Assembly (NCBI RefSeq): GCF_019112545.1
Contig: NW_025064894.1
Location: 170,339 to 234,338, forward strand
Source of the DNA: Guyanagaster necrorhizus
Lineage: Eukaryota > Basidiomycota > Agaricomycetes > Agaricales > Physalacriaceae
Length of the DNA stretch: 64,000 nucleotides
Reading direction: 5' to 3'
Shown piece after piece: positions 22,697 to 35,000 of this stretch (position 1 is the first letter of the stretch; each line of letters starts with the position of its first letter). A program made the translations under genes and the position numbers. The notes under the pieces were generated by a model. The model worked only from the letters and a program-made list of their open reading frames with translations. It ran no database searches and was not told the DNA's origin.

Positions 22697-25363
22697 AAAA
22701 CCGAAGAAATCAAATTCCCATTGATTCTTTATGTAAGCCCCTTCCTTCGATATTCGGGCCGCAACGAGAGTTTAGAGTTTAGAGGTTGGAGGTTAGAGAA
22801 ACCAACTGGTATATCATTGGGACACTGATGTTTTGTGCTGCCACTAAGAGTGTCAGACCATAACAATACCGTGCCGCTGTGATATCCACCAGGTGCCAAC
22901 TGGCGACAGCTCATGGGTTTGATACTGTCACAGGGACCATAGAATAACAAGGTGAGTGAAGGATTACACATGTAGGCCAGTGACCAGAGGGACAAGTGTA
23001 ATTGCGAGGGAATATAAACTCGGGCAGCTCTGAATATTTCCAATCCATGATATGGCACTCAATTTTGCTCCGGTAACCCAGAAGCAATAGTGCAGGCATG
23101 GAGGGCATCCTCTAGCAACATGCAACAACCCTTTTCCTGTCATTTTTTGGTCTTGGAATTGGCAGAAGGCTGCAGCATTGTCAACCGAAGAGTATGCGCA
23201 CATGACGCCCGTGGGAAAGCCATGTCGCATTCGGACCGATAGCCTCGCGTTGCTCTCAGGTAGGCTCGAAGATTACAATCAGGTCTGTTGTTCTACTGTG
23301 CGCTATTTTGTCGCCTTAGCTGATATTCTATTTGATAAGTGTTAAATTCCAGTGTGCTTTATGTATTCAAATAATCTTCAATGTTTCTCGATACGCAATC
23401 GGCAATCACTGGCAGCGCCAAACTGGACTCTGACCCAACTTTACTTGCAACGTTCCAGTACCGTTGGCGCAAACTTTTTGTGTCTATATCTGTGTCAATT
23501 ATTTAGCAGCACAAGATGTACACACGCAGGTGCACTTTATTCATCGCAATGCGTAAGTCGTCTCAGCAGACTACTATTTTTATATATAGCCAAAAGACTA
23601 TACTGATTACAGTTGCAGATTACTGCACATATTCATCTTGACTAGTATTACTAGCCAACTGAGATGAATTATCTCGCTCCTCCACGAATAATATGATGGC
23701 AAGGCAGCTCTTCGCTTCCATCAATTCTGTCCTCCAACGCTATGACCACAATTGTGTACCCATAGCGACCCCTGAATTGCTATGGCCACTCGAGCCACTC
23801 GATGCACATAGCACCGCCTCATAAATCGCTAATCAGGTTATTCCTTCGGATTGCCTATGCCCTATAGCCATAACAGACATTTGCTTGCCTCAGCCAGACG
23901 GGCTTGTCCCGCTACATTCCTCCGTTGGGCAACTCTCTCTATACAAGGTAAATCCCGCCAACCAATTCACCCAACTCGCGAAATCCGTTATAAGGAGGGG
24001 AATCCGCCATGGTTTTCATCATCCCCCGGGCTTCCTCCCAGGTTTTCCCGTCCTCTCAGTCTATCTCCCTCCTCCCCCCCTCTGTCGTACTATGAGTTCC
24101 TCATCCATGAACTTGGACATTGTGTGTTTTCCTCATATGGCCCACCTATTGTCTCCTCGCTGATGTAATCCCTCGTTGGTCTTTTTCCAGCGGCCAGACT
24201 TGTTCCGCTGCACCTTCGGGAACTGCAATCAGCTGTTCGTGCATAAGAGCGATCTGAATCGTCATCTTAAAGCTCACTACACAAAGTGGGTACTCTATCG
24301 CTACCGGAGTACGTGACGACTAACGATCTAATTCGCAGGGGTAGGTATCAGTGCCCACGTTGCAGCCGCTTCTTCAACCAGGCTGCCAATCTGGAGAGTC
24401 ATATGAACAGCCAGCAGTGAGTGCATATGAACAGCCTAGTCCCTAACGGCATCCTGACATTTTATCCTCCCAAGTCTTGGCCTTAAACCATACCGCTGTC
24501 CGAACTGTGTTGTCACGACTGCTAACAAAGGCTCACTTCTCCGCCATCGCAAGAGACATCATAATTACGTGCCCAAGAAGTACCGCAAACCTCAGGATGT
24601 TATCAAGGAGGCGAAGGAGAAGCGGACTGGTCCTCTGTACGTCAAAAAGATCTCAACATTGGCCGCCACTCGACGCACCATTCGAGCCACTACCATCACC
24701 TCCCCTTCCACCGTCTCCCCTTCTCCTTCCCCTTCGAAATATCCTGCTACTCCTTCTTCGTCTAAAGTCATGGATGATTCCTGTTCGTTGGACTGGAACA
24801 TGGAGATGCCGACACTCCCACAAGCCAAAGAAGTTTACCCCGCAGCCAGGGCCGGCTTCCCTCTTGAAGGACTGTCCCCAACAACTATCGAGGCATCGTT
24901 GTCGCTCTTCTCCCTCCTCGATCGTCCCTATCAACCCCTTCCGGCTCGACAGACGGCTATGACAACGAGCGGCGTATTCAACGAGCAGGGGTCCGAAGCC
25001 TCTACATCCGCCTTGGCCAACTACTCTGCCGCCACCGACGCTGATATCGCAGACATCTGCAAGGATCTCTTTGGAACACGAGTTCCATCCCCCGACTCAG
25101 AATCATTCAAGTTCGCGTCTTTCAAATTCGAAGAGGCGCTTCCAGAGTGGATGGGGCCCTTCGACTTTGCCTTTGACGAAGAATCGATCGGAGTAGCATC
25201 GAGGACGCGAAAATGACTACAGAGACATTTTATTTCTCCTCCAATCACATTTATATTTCAACTATTCCCAATTGTATCACCTTATATGCTATTTATTGTC
25301 TCTCTCAGTTTTTTGTTTTTGTTTCTGGTTTTGTTCCTTCAATCAATCATATTGTTCCCTCAT
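22697..25363 (+). repeat. Inverted duplication, copy 1 (partner 47117-49813)
   Basis: About 2.67 kb that recurs in reverse complement at 47117-49813 with high identity. Left end: similarity begins at AAAACCGAAGAAATC (22697). Right end: it fades around ATTGTTCCCTCAT (25363). It contains the zinc-finger gene and about 1.4 kb of its upstream region (22697-24091), in which I find no other gene. Copy 1 keeps CpGs that copy 2 has lost near 49.4-49.8 kb, and lacks about 24 bp present in copy 2 near 49480-49510. Confidence 0.95.
24092..25216 (+). CDS. C2H2 zinc-finger protein, copy 1
   Basis: Probable DNA-binding transcription factor. Four exons: MSSSSMNLDI (24092, donor gtgtgt), then RPDLFRCTFGNCNQLFVHKS, then GRYQCPRCSRFFNQAANLES, and a long last exon from 24477. 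Three fingers: CTFGNC...HLKAH (C-x4-C), CPRC...HMNSQH (completed across the third intron) and CPNC...HRKRHH. After a basic stretch (KKYRKPQDVIKEAKEKR) comes a Ser/Thr/Pro-rich region and an acidic tail (FEEALPEWMGPFDFAFDEES) that looks like an activation domain. Nearly identical to the gene at 47270-48394, with at least five amino-acid differences in the tail. Neither copy shows stops. Confidence 0.88.
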
Positions 25364-25782
25364 TGTGCCAATTATAAATCTCCGAGTCTCGTTGCCTACG
25401 AGTAAAGTTGAGCTCACTTGCGCCAAAATCTTGTCAATCTAGTTTGCACCTGTAGGATGTATTAACAGGAAAACCATACCTACCGTCGGCAATGAAGAAT
25501 ATGCGTTGGGCGCGAAAATAATCGATGACTACTTGATTTATGCCCCTCTCCATTCTACTCTCCTAATTGTACCTCATACCAATTGTTTTTTGCCATCTTG
25601 TTATACCCTTGTGAATGACCCCGTTTTTCTTCACGTTTGTGATTCTAAAGCGATACGACTGTAGGTATATATAAACAGTGGTGTCCGTAAACAAGAAGGT
25701 AATAGTACCAAAATATGGTATACATGGGATGTCGTACGATATACTTTTGATGAACACGCACGCTTCACTACCTAACTGACAG
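25364..25782. other. Intergenic, 3' flanks of convergent genes
   Basis: Between the zinc-finger gene (+) and the transporter gene (-). AT-rich, no gene seen. Confidence 0.5.
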
Positions 25783-28000
25783 TCATTTCGCCCCAAGGTC
25801 CCTAAATGTATCCAACGATACATCCTCCTTCTCCTTCTTCTTCTGGGTCATAAACACCTTCTTGTACAGCAGCCACGGCCACACAAGGCGCATCCAAAAT
25901 GTGGCTGAAGAGTCAATGAGATATTTGCTCTGGAAAGCCATCACGATCCATATCGTCAAGAACGTGAGGGGAGCAGCCGTTATAAAGTAGTATGGTAGAC
26001 TCCCATTCATTTGGGGGGTGCCGGTGATCTCTCGGACATTCATTCCAAAAATGCCCTAGAATGATAGTCATTAGTATCTGCGCAAGCACGGTCCAGAACA
26101 CATACAGCGACGAACGAAGAGGGGAGGAAGATCATAGTGAGATATGCTATTTGTTTCATCTTCATGGAATAAGTCATCGACACTAGCCGACCAAAGGAAA
26201 AGACATACCGCCGCACTGTCCCTTACAGCAGCCTCCGTTAACTCCTTCATACGTTTGCTATCGTTAATATTGACACTGCTGAACACCTAGTAGCAAGTCC
26301 GATCAACTAGGGCAACTGCAACCGATAGACGCCCCACTACTTACTAGATTCATGACATTTTTAAGTCGCTTATCCTGCATCCGTCGACTCATTTCTAGTC
26401 GGCCGATTTCCGAAAGCAGGTTTCGACATTCCTTCTCCAACAGTGTCCGACTAAACTGTTTTTCCTCTTCGGGTACATTGTCCATAGCCGGATTCGGGGT
26501 ATCGCGTGTGAATGTAACGGCCTTCTTCATATCTTCCAATAAAGAAGAATAGTGCAAATGATGCGCACGTATAATGTGTAGTTCACGTGTGAGAAAGATA
26601 TTTGAGGGTTCTAAGACACTAATTTCCTGGTGGAAGGTGAGAAACCGGCGTCGGATATCAATGGGAAGACAACGCACTAGCCAACATATGTGCGCATACA
26701 AAGCCTCAAGCGCTTCGTCCCAAGCATACACGGCGTGCCATATGAACGTCAGGAGGACGAATGTAGGGTCCGAAGACCGTTGAAATATATTTTGCCAATA
26801 GACACTTTGGCCTAGGGAATTGTGAGCCGAAGAGCGACAAACTCGATGTCCGGGGAGTTACCTGCAAAGCGTATACGTTCGTGAAGATATGGGGCAGATG
26901 TTGCCTCGCGGTCAGAATTATGGTATGATATGAGGGTATTGCCTTCTACGTTTCGAATGAGATGAACTGCAAGTAGATCGAGTACCAGGGAGCAGCCATC
27001 GCCTGAGAAGGACAAATAAACTAAGACCGACATGTTGCTATACAATACTTACCGGACCGCAGGACCAAAGGGGCTTGGGTGTTGATTACTTGCTCACCTG
27101 CTCAAAAGTGTCATTCAATCAATGAATCGAATCGCGGGAGCAATGCTCACGAGCGAGAGTGTCTTCACTAGCTGCTGACGAAGTAGAATCGCTCGCGACG
27201 ATTGCATCCATGGTTTTGAGAAACGTTAATGTAATAGTAATATCTGCCCATAGTTGCTGAGCAACTGTGGGATTGCATGGATGGTAGCTGAGCTTACGGT
27301 CTCCCCTTCCCGGTCTCACTTCTTCCTGGAAGCGCGATGGTATCCATGATAGTGATGATGAGAAGAAGAACGGTTCTATGTTGTATCTAAAAATATGCGC
27401 CGGTTAGTCAAGCGATTGAATGGACAGGACCCGAGCGAACTTTGCGCCAAGCATTTGTAGCACTGGCCCTGACATGTTTTCAACAAAGAGCGCCCGGACA
27501 CGCGTGTTCGTCGGCCTCTGAGTGAGCGTCAGATGAAACATACGCTCGAGAGTAGGGCACGTACGTGGTGGTGAATAAGATGCTCCCAGAAGTCATCCTT
27601 CGTTTGCTCTGTAGCCTCTTTCTTCCCTGAGTCCATAAAAAAGCCGCGGTCGTCAACGTCGACATGATGAATCGTGCATGGGATGGTCCGGTCGTATTCT
27701 TTAATGGCATAAAGTATCCGACTGCGTCTGACTTGAGAAGGTGTCCAGTTCGGGAAACGTGACTGAGGATAGCCTTTCCAACAGCCGTTGCAGTCGACAT
27801 GGTTGCACAGCTCCGGAATGGGGGGTGCTTCTGATTTGAGCTGTTCGTCGTCGACCTCTGTAAACAAGTCTGAGTTTCTCAATCATTGCAACAAATTCTC
27901 GGTAACAATAACATACCATCATTGAGATTGATCCAAGGCCTTCACAGGGTCAGTTTGAAGCGTAGAGCATGAAAAATGGATGTTACCCACCAAGGAGCAG
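25783..28000 (-). CDS. CorA-like Mg2+ transporter family protein
   Basis: Membrane protein of the CorA/Mrs2-like superfamily. The last exons encode KQIAYLTMIFLPSSFVA joined by an intron (near 26054-26103) to GIFGMNVREI, which carries the GMN signature of the pore loop. A second membrane helix follows (ITAAPLTFLTIWIVMAFQSK), then a basic tail. Upstream exons give RVRALFVENMSGPVLQMLGA, YNIEPFFFSSSLSWIPSRFQ, TQAPLVLRSGDGCSLVLDLL, QSVYWQNIFQRSSDP, ELHIIRAHHLHYSSLLEDMK and RRMQDKRLKNVMNL. This order is familiar from agaricomycete CorA-like proteins. About nine introns; frames join. The first exon is not resolved: sequence back to about 27990 (PWINLNDEVDDE) fits, the start ATG is uncertain. Confidence 0.85.
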
Positions 28001-28189
28001 AGGGCCCTGAGTGCCGGTGGGAAGGTGGGGGCCTTCTTAGCACAAAATCATGGCTAGCTGGCCGTATACGCCGGCGAAGAGACGACATTGATGTAAGAGT
28101 AGCCTCAGTCAGCTAGACACTACCTCAACGTCAATGACTGTTACGGTTCAGGATGGTACGAGCCCACCTGCCATCTTTTCATGGAGATG

Positions 28190-28620
28190 GTGAGTGATAA
28201 GCGCCCTGTTGCGGCGGCGGACAGCCGGCATCAACCATGAGTCCCTGACTTTGAAAATGGTCTGATCTTTATCTCGTCGTCGCTGCAGGTGCTCGGGGGT
28301 GATGTCGACGCTGTAGAAGGCCCATGTACCAGTCAGAAAAGTAAGATATGACCAATTGCCGTGGATCTTTTACTAACATGTCTCAGAAAGTCTCCGTCCC
28401 CCGGCTGTCGTATTTATCGGTCCAACAGTGCGCATTACCTCAAGCATTGCATCCTTGACCTTGACGATCACCGTGCAAGATTGTCTTACGCGAATTGCTG
28501 TAAGGATCGAGGTGAGAACGAAGCTACTGCCCCCGTGGAGCCAGGTGGGTGCCTTGTCAAGGCGATACAAATTTCAGCAACTCTTACCTGGACCACTGCA
28601 TAGGCAAAAGTCTCCCTCTT
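28190..28620 (-). other. Coding-like stretch of unknown membership
   Basis: The minus strand has open, coding-like pieces: one encoding TWAFYSVDITPEHLQRRRDK (about 28270-28330) continuing to HHLHEKMA, and one encoding APTWLHGGSSFVLTSILTA (about 28480-28560). Plausible donors follow each, but I could not join them to each other or to the CorA-like gene with proper acceptors. They may be 5' exons of that gene, a separate small gene, or a remnant. Confidence 0.25.
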
Positions 28621-28717
28621 GAAGCTTTCTTGACAGTACTATATATTCGTCGGTTGTTGACGTTAAAACATTGAAGACGTTGATGGTTCTTAGCAAGAAT
28701 CGTCGGCTACATCGATC

Positions 28718-30553
28718 ATGATTACTCGATTCTCCATCGTCACCTTGATATTCTTTATCCTTTCTATCACCTTTGTGATATACCCCGTCTCGTTCACCCT
28801 TCGTATACCTTATCTTGGTCGCAGAAAAATTCCCATAAATCTCGCCACTGCGCCCATCCTTGCTATCGCAATCCTATGGGCATCTCAGTGTCTGGGGGCA
28901 ACACAGGTGTGTGTGTGTGCACGCAATTCGCGGAATATGCATTGTAATGTTGACGTTTCTCAGATTCGCGATGGAATCGTTGGAACTGGTAAGAAGAGCT
29001 TGCTTGTTCTCTTGTCTTTCAGATTTTTCTTGATATAATCTCCAGATGGCGTCAAGCCGTACAACATCCTTATTCTGTTCTTCTCCCTTGCCTACATGGC
29101 CATTACGCTCGACATATCAGGACTTCTTCAAGCCGCTGCGTTTTGGGTCAGTAACAAAGGCGGATCCAGTGGCTGGAAGCTTTTCTTTTACTTTTACATA
29201 ATGCTCACGCTCACGAGTGTTATCGTGGGCAACGACCCCGTCATTCTTTCCGGCACCGTCTTCTTGGTGTATTATACAACAGCTACCGGGTTGGAACCTA
29301 TGCCATGGCTCATATCCGAGTTCGCTGCAGCCAATACAGCGAGCATGGTCTTATTCGTCGGTAACCCAACCAACGTCGTTATTTGCGAGGGCTTCAACAT
29401 CATCAACGCAGCCTTCACAGTATATACTATACTGCCGTTCTTGGGCTGCAGTGTCTTCTGCTTCATTGCCTTGGCATTCCAGTTCAGGAACGCTAGGCAC
29501 GTTCCCCGAAAATTACCAACTATTGGCCACCTTAACGTTCGCGGAGTTTTACGTGACCCCTTTGGGGCGCTCGCGGGGAGTTTGATTCTGGGATCATGCC
29601 TTATCATCATCATTGTCGTCAGTTTCTTCCACATTGATGTATGGAAAATTAGTCTCCCGTTCGCAGGCGTCAAACTTATATTCGACTTTGTATGGGATCA
29701 TATCCGGTCCGTTAGAAAGTGCAGGCTTTCCGGAGACACACAGAAATCAGGATTATCAGGTGCACAGCCAGTGGAGGATGTTGATGCTGACCCGATGCTG
29801 TCGGAACTTAGGCGCGCTATGTCAAAGTCTAGCGAAACCGGAAATGTCGAACGTAATAACACATTCACTTCCGGGGATCCTACTCTGATAAATAGCCCAA
29901 ACTTGGATGGTAGCCGCAGGGAAGATACCGTTCCATCGTCCGAGTCATACATCGAGACCCAAAATACCCATAGCCCCAAGCTTGAGGAGCCCCGGTTGGA
30001 GCAATTCGCAAGTCAGCGACCCCGCTTCCACGCCACCCATCGAAGACTCGCGGCCCATTTCCCAACCTTCTTCACAGCCCTACCGCGTTTGCCTTTCGGG
30101 CTTGTACCTTTCGCCTTTTCCCAATTCATCCTTATTGAAGCTCTTCAACATCAAGGCTGGATAGAAGTTTTTGCAAACTGGCTTGTTCGTGCCTCTCACC
30201 GTTCCATCCATTCCTCCATCTGGCTCGTTGGTGTCCTGGGAGTTATACTATGCAATTGCTCAGGAACGAACATTGGGGCAACCATACTTCTAACAAAGGT
30301 CGTTCGTGCTGCGGACCTCCCTCCAGACAGTACCCGCGCAGCGGGAATCGCGCTAGCAGTTGCCAGCAACATCGGTGCAGTTAGCTTCACTTTTTCGGCC
30401 AGTTTGGCTGGTCTGTTGTGGACGACGATATTAGGGCAAAAGGATATTCATATCAAGCAGAGAGAGTTTGCCTTTTGGAATCTGCTCCCTATCTTAGTCA
30501 TGACGGCGGTAGGATTGGGGATTGTCTCCGCCGAGATGGCCGTTTTATATTGA
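28718..30553 (+). CDS. ArsB/CitMHS-type ion transporter (IT superfamily)
   Basis: Polytopic membrane transporter of the citrate/arsenite (PF03600-like) superfamily. Exon 1 begins MITRFSIVTLIFFILSITFV (28718). A 25-nt exon (IRDGIVGT, about 28965-28989) and two introns lead to DGVKPYNILILFFSLAYMAI. Family hallmarks: VGNDPVILSGTVFLVYYTTA, FVGNPTNVVICEGFNIINAA (NPTN re-entrant hairpin) and, in the second half, CNCSGTNIGATILLTKVVRA, the pseudo-symmetrical counterpart. A hydrophilic loop of about 140 residues separates the halves. It ends SAEMAVLY. The substrate (organic anion, arsenite or other) cannot be deduced. Confidence 0.88.
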
Positions 30554-30925
30554 GTCTCGTGTTTGTACACGAAGGCTATTCATGTAGTGCTTGCCTTACC
30601 TATCCATGTAAGTTCATTACTGGTTAGCGTGCATTCATATCACGTAGCGCCTCATGATAGCTCCGGGAACCGGCAGGTAGAAAAAATGACTTTAATCAAC
30701 TTCGCTTCCACTGGTTCTGGGGGCGTCCGCGTCCGAATGGTGTGGCGAACGATCATATGTGGCGGTTGATTTCCGGATAGTCGGACCGTGTATTAAAACT
30801 ACTCTGTTGTATGTCCTCTACGAGTCCCGATAACGGTTGCTAAATAAACATTGCTTCGTTTACAGGAATGATTAGGTGTGTAATAAATAATCGTCATAAG
30901 TACCTCGTGGTCCTTGAAAATACTG
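30554..30925. other. Intergenic, 3' flanks of convergent genes
   Basis: Between the transporter (+) and the NmrA-like gene (-). No gene seen. Confidence 0.5.
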
Positions 30926-32027
30926 TCAGAATCCGGGTAAGGCACCTCTGACATTCCTCCATACATGTCCTGCCCACCACGCCTTGGAAGAACCTATTAT
31001 CAAGTCAGCTTCTTCTGGTGACATCCTTGAGTTGCGCGCTTCATGTCCGCAACGACCGTGCCCAAGATCTATCTGCTTTTGCATATATGTCGCATACGGA
31101 TCGTCAACTGAATCGACCTGTACTGCTTCTTTCCCATACGTTGCGGCGATTTCACGAAGTGTGGCCGATTGTCCCTCCAATCGGAACACCTGATTCGTTA
31201 GTTGCGGGATCGAATACGACGTTAGCACATGCCCGATGAAGCCTACATGAAAGTGTGTCGGCGCTTCACGGAAAGAAAGGGGGATGTCCACACACCTGCA
31301 ATGTCAATGATTGACGTGAAGGACACCTGGGCATTTCCCGATCCCACAATTGAAACTTTTCCCGGTGCAGAGGAGGATGCCACAAGCCAGGGAAGACCCT
31401 CAGCACATATTCCAATCTGCGATTGTTTCATCGGCATCAGCGGATATCGATAACGCCATAAAGAAAATTAAGCACCAATACTCGTGTCGTCGGCAGGCCT
31501 ATTCTGGCCAAATGTTCTGCACGATGAATGAAAAGTAAACTGTCTTTGACCCACGGTCACACCGGCGTGGGGAGAGAACTCACGGGCGTAACCTTCTCGG
31601 ACCACAGATGTGCTTTGCGTGTACCCTGGGAGCGGAAAGCCGAAATCGTTAGGAATAAAAAGCTTTACTCCGGCCTGCTTTGCAGCATCCCCGATCCCGG
31701 GTTGGAGGTCAAGAGCGCCACCATGAAGACAACTGACTACGATTTCCACGCCGTAGGTGGTGAATGCTGAAATTAGACTGCGCTTGTCCCTATAGTCCAG
31801 GCGGGTGACGATGGAGCCTCTGGGTATCTCTTCCTGGGTCGAGGAAGAGTCTTTCCGTGAAGATGCGATAACAACGACGTACGCCCCGCGTACAAGAAGT
31901 TGCTACATTTTTGGTGTGTTGTCAATAAACCATTCAGTACCTAGGTTGAAACATGACGACAAACCTCGGTGACACGCCTTGAGAGATTGCCGGTGCCTAT
32001 AACTGCGGCTGGCATGATAAAAGGCAT
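30926..32027 (-). CDS. NmrA-like / isoflavone-reductase-like NAD(P)-binding protein
   Basis: Atypical short-chain dehydrogenase. The start (32027) gives MPFIMPAAVIGTGNLSRRVT with the Rossmann GxGxLxxR nucleotide-binding loop. After an intron come QLLVRGAYVVVIASSRK, TRLDYRDKRSLISAF, SCLHGGALDLQPGIGDAAKQ and VKLFIPNDFGFPLPGYT. An intron within 31505-31575 joins REGYA to QHLARIGLPTTRVL. Later exons contain PGKVSIVGSGNAQVSFTSII, then FIGHVLTS and NQVFRLEGQSATLREIA, typical of the substrate half of NmrA/PCBER proteins. Introns are also near 31435-31495 and 31240-31296. It could be a redox sensor or a reductase; the lysine of true isoflavone reductases is not evident. Confidence 0.85.
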
Positions 32028-35000
32028 GGTAGGTGAACTCGATGACAGTTTTGAAGGATTTTCTGCGGGTCCATTTTATCGTAACTCACTAAATATGATC
32101 TCATTTTAACAGATCGCTATAGTAGCCGGCGCCAAATCAAATTCCAATAAAAGATCTACTCGGCGTTGTACGTATGCGAGGAGCTACCTATAAATTTGCA
32201 AAACGGCAATAATGGCCGTGAGTCCCGCTTCAATGAATTGATAGCGAAAATATTCCGCAAGACGAAAACGGTCATCACGACTATTGAGCGTGAATCATAA
32301 ATTTGTTATCAACGGCTTTGTCAAAGATCTTAGGGGGAATGTCCGTTTCCTCCGTTGGGCACATGAGAGGACTTTTGACGGGAAAATTTGAATCAGACAG
32401 CGGTGGATTTCAACGGCAACTGCATGGATCCGAAAGTACATTTGTGAGTGTTTTCAAACATGAGAAAGGAGCGTGTAAAAGGTCCAATACTCGTCGATTC
32501 TACAACACAGAAATAGGATTTGTAGTAATTACCGCAAATTCACCGGTGAAGACCGGATCGGGATATTAAAATTCCCCGAAGGACTGAAGGTCGTAGTGTG
32601 GTCGTAGCCAGGCAACGCTATATGGAGCTCTTGTTTTATGTTTTCCGTCAACTCCGTCATTCAGCGCAGTTGATGCATTTGCGGCCTTACCAAGGTCCTT
32701 GGCACACGCGCAAGGCATTAAGCTGGAGATTACCGCTCAAACACTTTGCTGCGATGCCACGGCCGGGACCCTGTGGCAGAAAAGGAAATCACAGCTGTCT
32801 ATTTTGGATTTTATGAATCCTGACGGCATGCGTTTGACAGGCAATAGTCGGTTCTTTCTTTCGAGCCGGTCACTTCCTCAAGGCCCTGCTTTTCATAGAC
32901 GCAGAGAACGTTTTTCTCCATCATTCGATCCCCCCTTATTATTGATCAGCATTGAACCCGGTCTCTTCAGGACCACCGGGATCTGAGGAGATCCGGTATT
33001 CAGTTGTCCTTACAAAGTCACCGGAAGCTTTATGTTCTGGTGATTACCGTGCTGGTTTTTGTCCTCCGCTAGTCTATTTTGGAGTTTAGCACTGTTTATC
33101 GCAGGACAATCGCCTGAGTGAATACGTGTTCGTGCCATCAGCAGTGTAGCAGGTCATAAAGATCAGACCGCAGTCTCCTAGAAGGAAAGTGCTTTTTTGG
33201 TCTACGGTGATCCTGAGTAGAAACGTTCCGCGCCCATGCTGGAGATGCCCTCAAAAATACCTCCGATATTCTCACTGACGACGTGTAGTCTGACTGTAGC
33301 CGCCCAAAATTACCATACGGGTCAATTCAGGTACCCACTGGATATCATATACCATGACGGGTTACCAACGCTGTCTTGATATTACCATTCCTTCTCAATC
33401 TCTTTCCGCATGCTCATATGCATTTACGACGTCATTTTGATGCAGTTTCTCTCGGTCCAGAACGCGACTCAATGTGATCTCGTTGTTCTCGGCGGCTTTT
33501 CCTCTCGGCGGCAAGTCCAGCATCTATTCTGTTGACCATTGAAGGCGACGAGGTGCTGATTGACGTAAGGAGTATTCTACCACTCCCACGACACAATCGT
33601 CATTTCTAGTCCTTGAAACTATTTCCGACGGCTTCATCAGGTCAACTCGAGCGTCGTTAGGTGTTACTTAGGTGAGCAACCAGCGGCCCCGCCTTTGATT
33701 TACTTATCACAAAAAGGAGTCCCCCCCTGAATTACCCTGCAGACTGCTGTGTCGAACACTGGAATCGTCCAGTCGCGGGAAGCTCGGTCACCCTGTGGAT
33801 GTTTCTCAGAGTGTCGCGGTATCAGGATTACGTCTGTCTGGAAAAGCACGCCCGTTGAGTTATTATTTGAATTGAATACACAACTGCACCATGCATACGG
33901 ATGATGCCTGGCCTTCCATCATGCATGCTGCCAGCGATTCCTCTCCGCAATTTGTTCAAATTATGCCCCTGTACGATAGCGAATCGTATGTCGTAGCCTA
34001 GCCTATCAGGGCAATGAATTCGGTGGCCTAACGATACATCGAAAACCTGTCGCCTGAAATTAGAAATCCCAAACTCCCGGGACATGCTGGTCCATTGGGT
34101 TGGCGTCCGGAGGGTGGAGGAAATTTTTACTCATTGCCACGGGGTCAAAACGAAGAGGAAGGTACCACCAACTTGGTCGCACATCGTTCTCCCTGAGACT
34201 TCGGTAAAATTCAGAGGGTTCCGCCATTCTCGTCTACGTCAAAGCGGTTAGATATTTTAATGGCATACTATACTATGTGCAATATTGCAACCAAGTTATT
34301 CCAAATCGTTGAAAAATGCTCGAAGTCCTGTCGCGATGCAAGCAAACAGTAAAGAGCGAGGGATCCGGAAATTTATTACTGAGCATGCGGGAGGAGATAC
34401 GTCGTAAGGAAAGGTTCCAGAGCTAGTTTCCAGGTTTGGAGCCTTACTGAATAAGACGCAGCGATCCATTTACGAAGTAAATCTTTTCTTTCATGATGAC
34501 AGATGGTACCTTTCGCTATTGTCATCTTCATCTCCGGACTGGGAAATTGGTTTTGAACGTGGGATCCTCAGCTAGTGGATTCTGGGCCTGAAAGCCGCTT
34601 CGCTACGACGCAACTATGTACACAGAGTTGGAACTACGCATACAGAACGCCGCCTCAAGCGGATCAAACAGATATAGTGAAGCTGGATAGGGAAGATGGC
34701 ACTCGGTCATCAGGTGGTCTCGTATAATTTGGCAGCATTATTACAAAGAGGAGATTCGGTCTGATTGAGTGCGACTATCTGAGGTATAGACGTCAGAAAA
34801 AAGTACATCAAGGTCAGATGACGATGAACAAAGGGGGGATGTATGCTGCGTTTCTTCGCTGAGGCAATCTCCGACCTATAGAGTGATGGAAGAAGAAAAC
34901 ATACCAGAAACACCACAGCGACTCAGGAGGCCGCGAGAGGGTGCTTGGAGATAAGTCCCTGGAGATAATCTAGATGACGGCAACTGTGACTTTGCTCCAT

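Noticed and set aside
22697..24091. A beta-propeller or other gene upstream of the zinc-finger gene
   Set aside because: Short frames near 22729-23230 look coding-like, but no consistent splicing or family pattern emerged in either copy.
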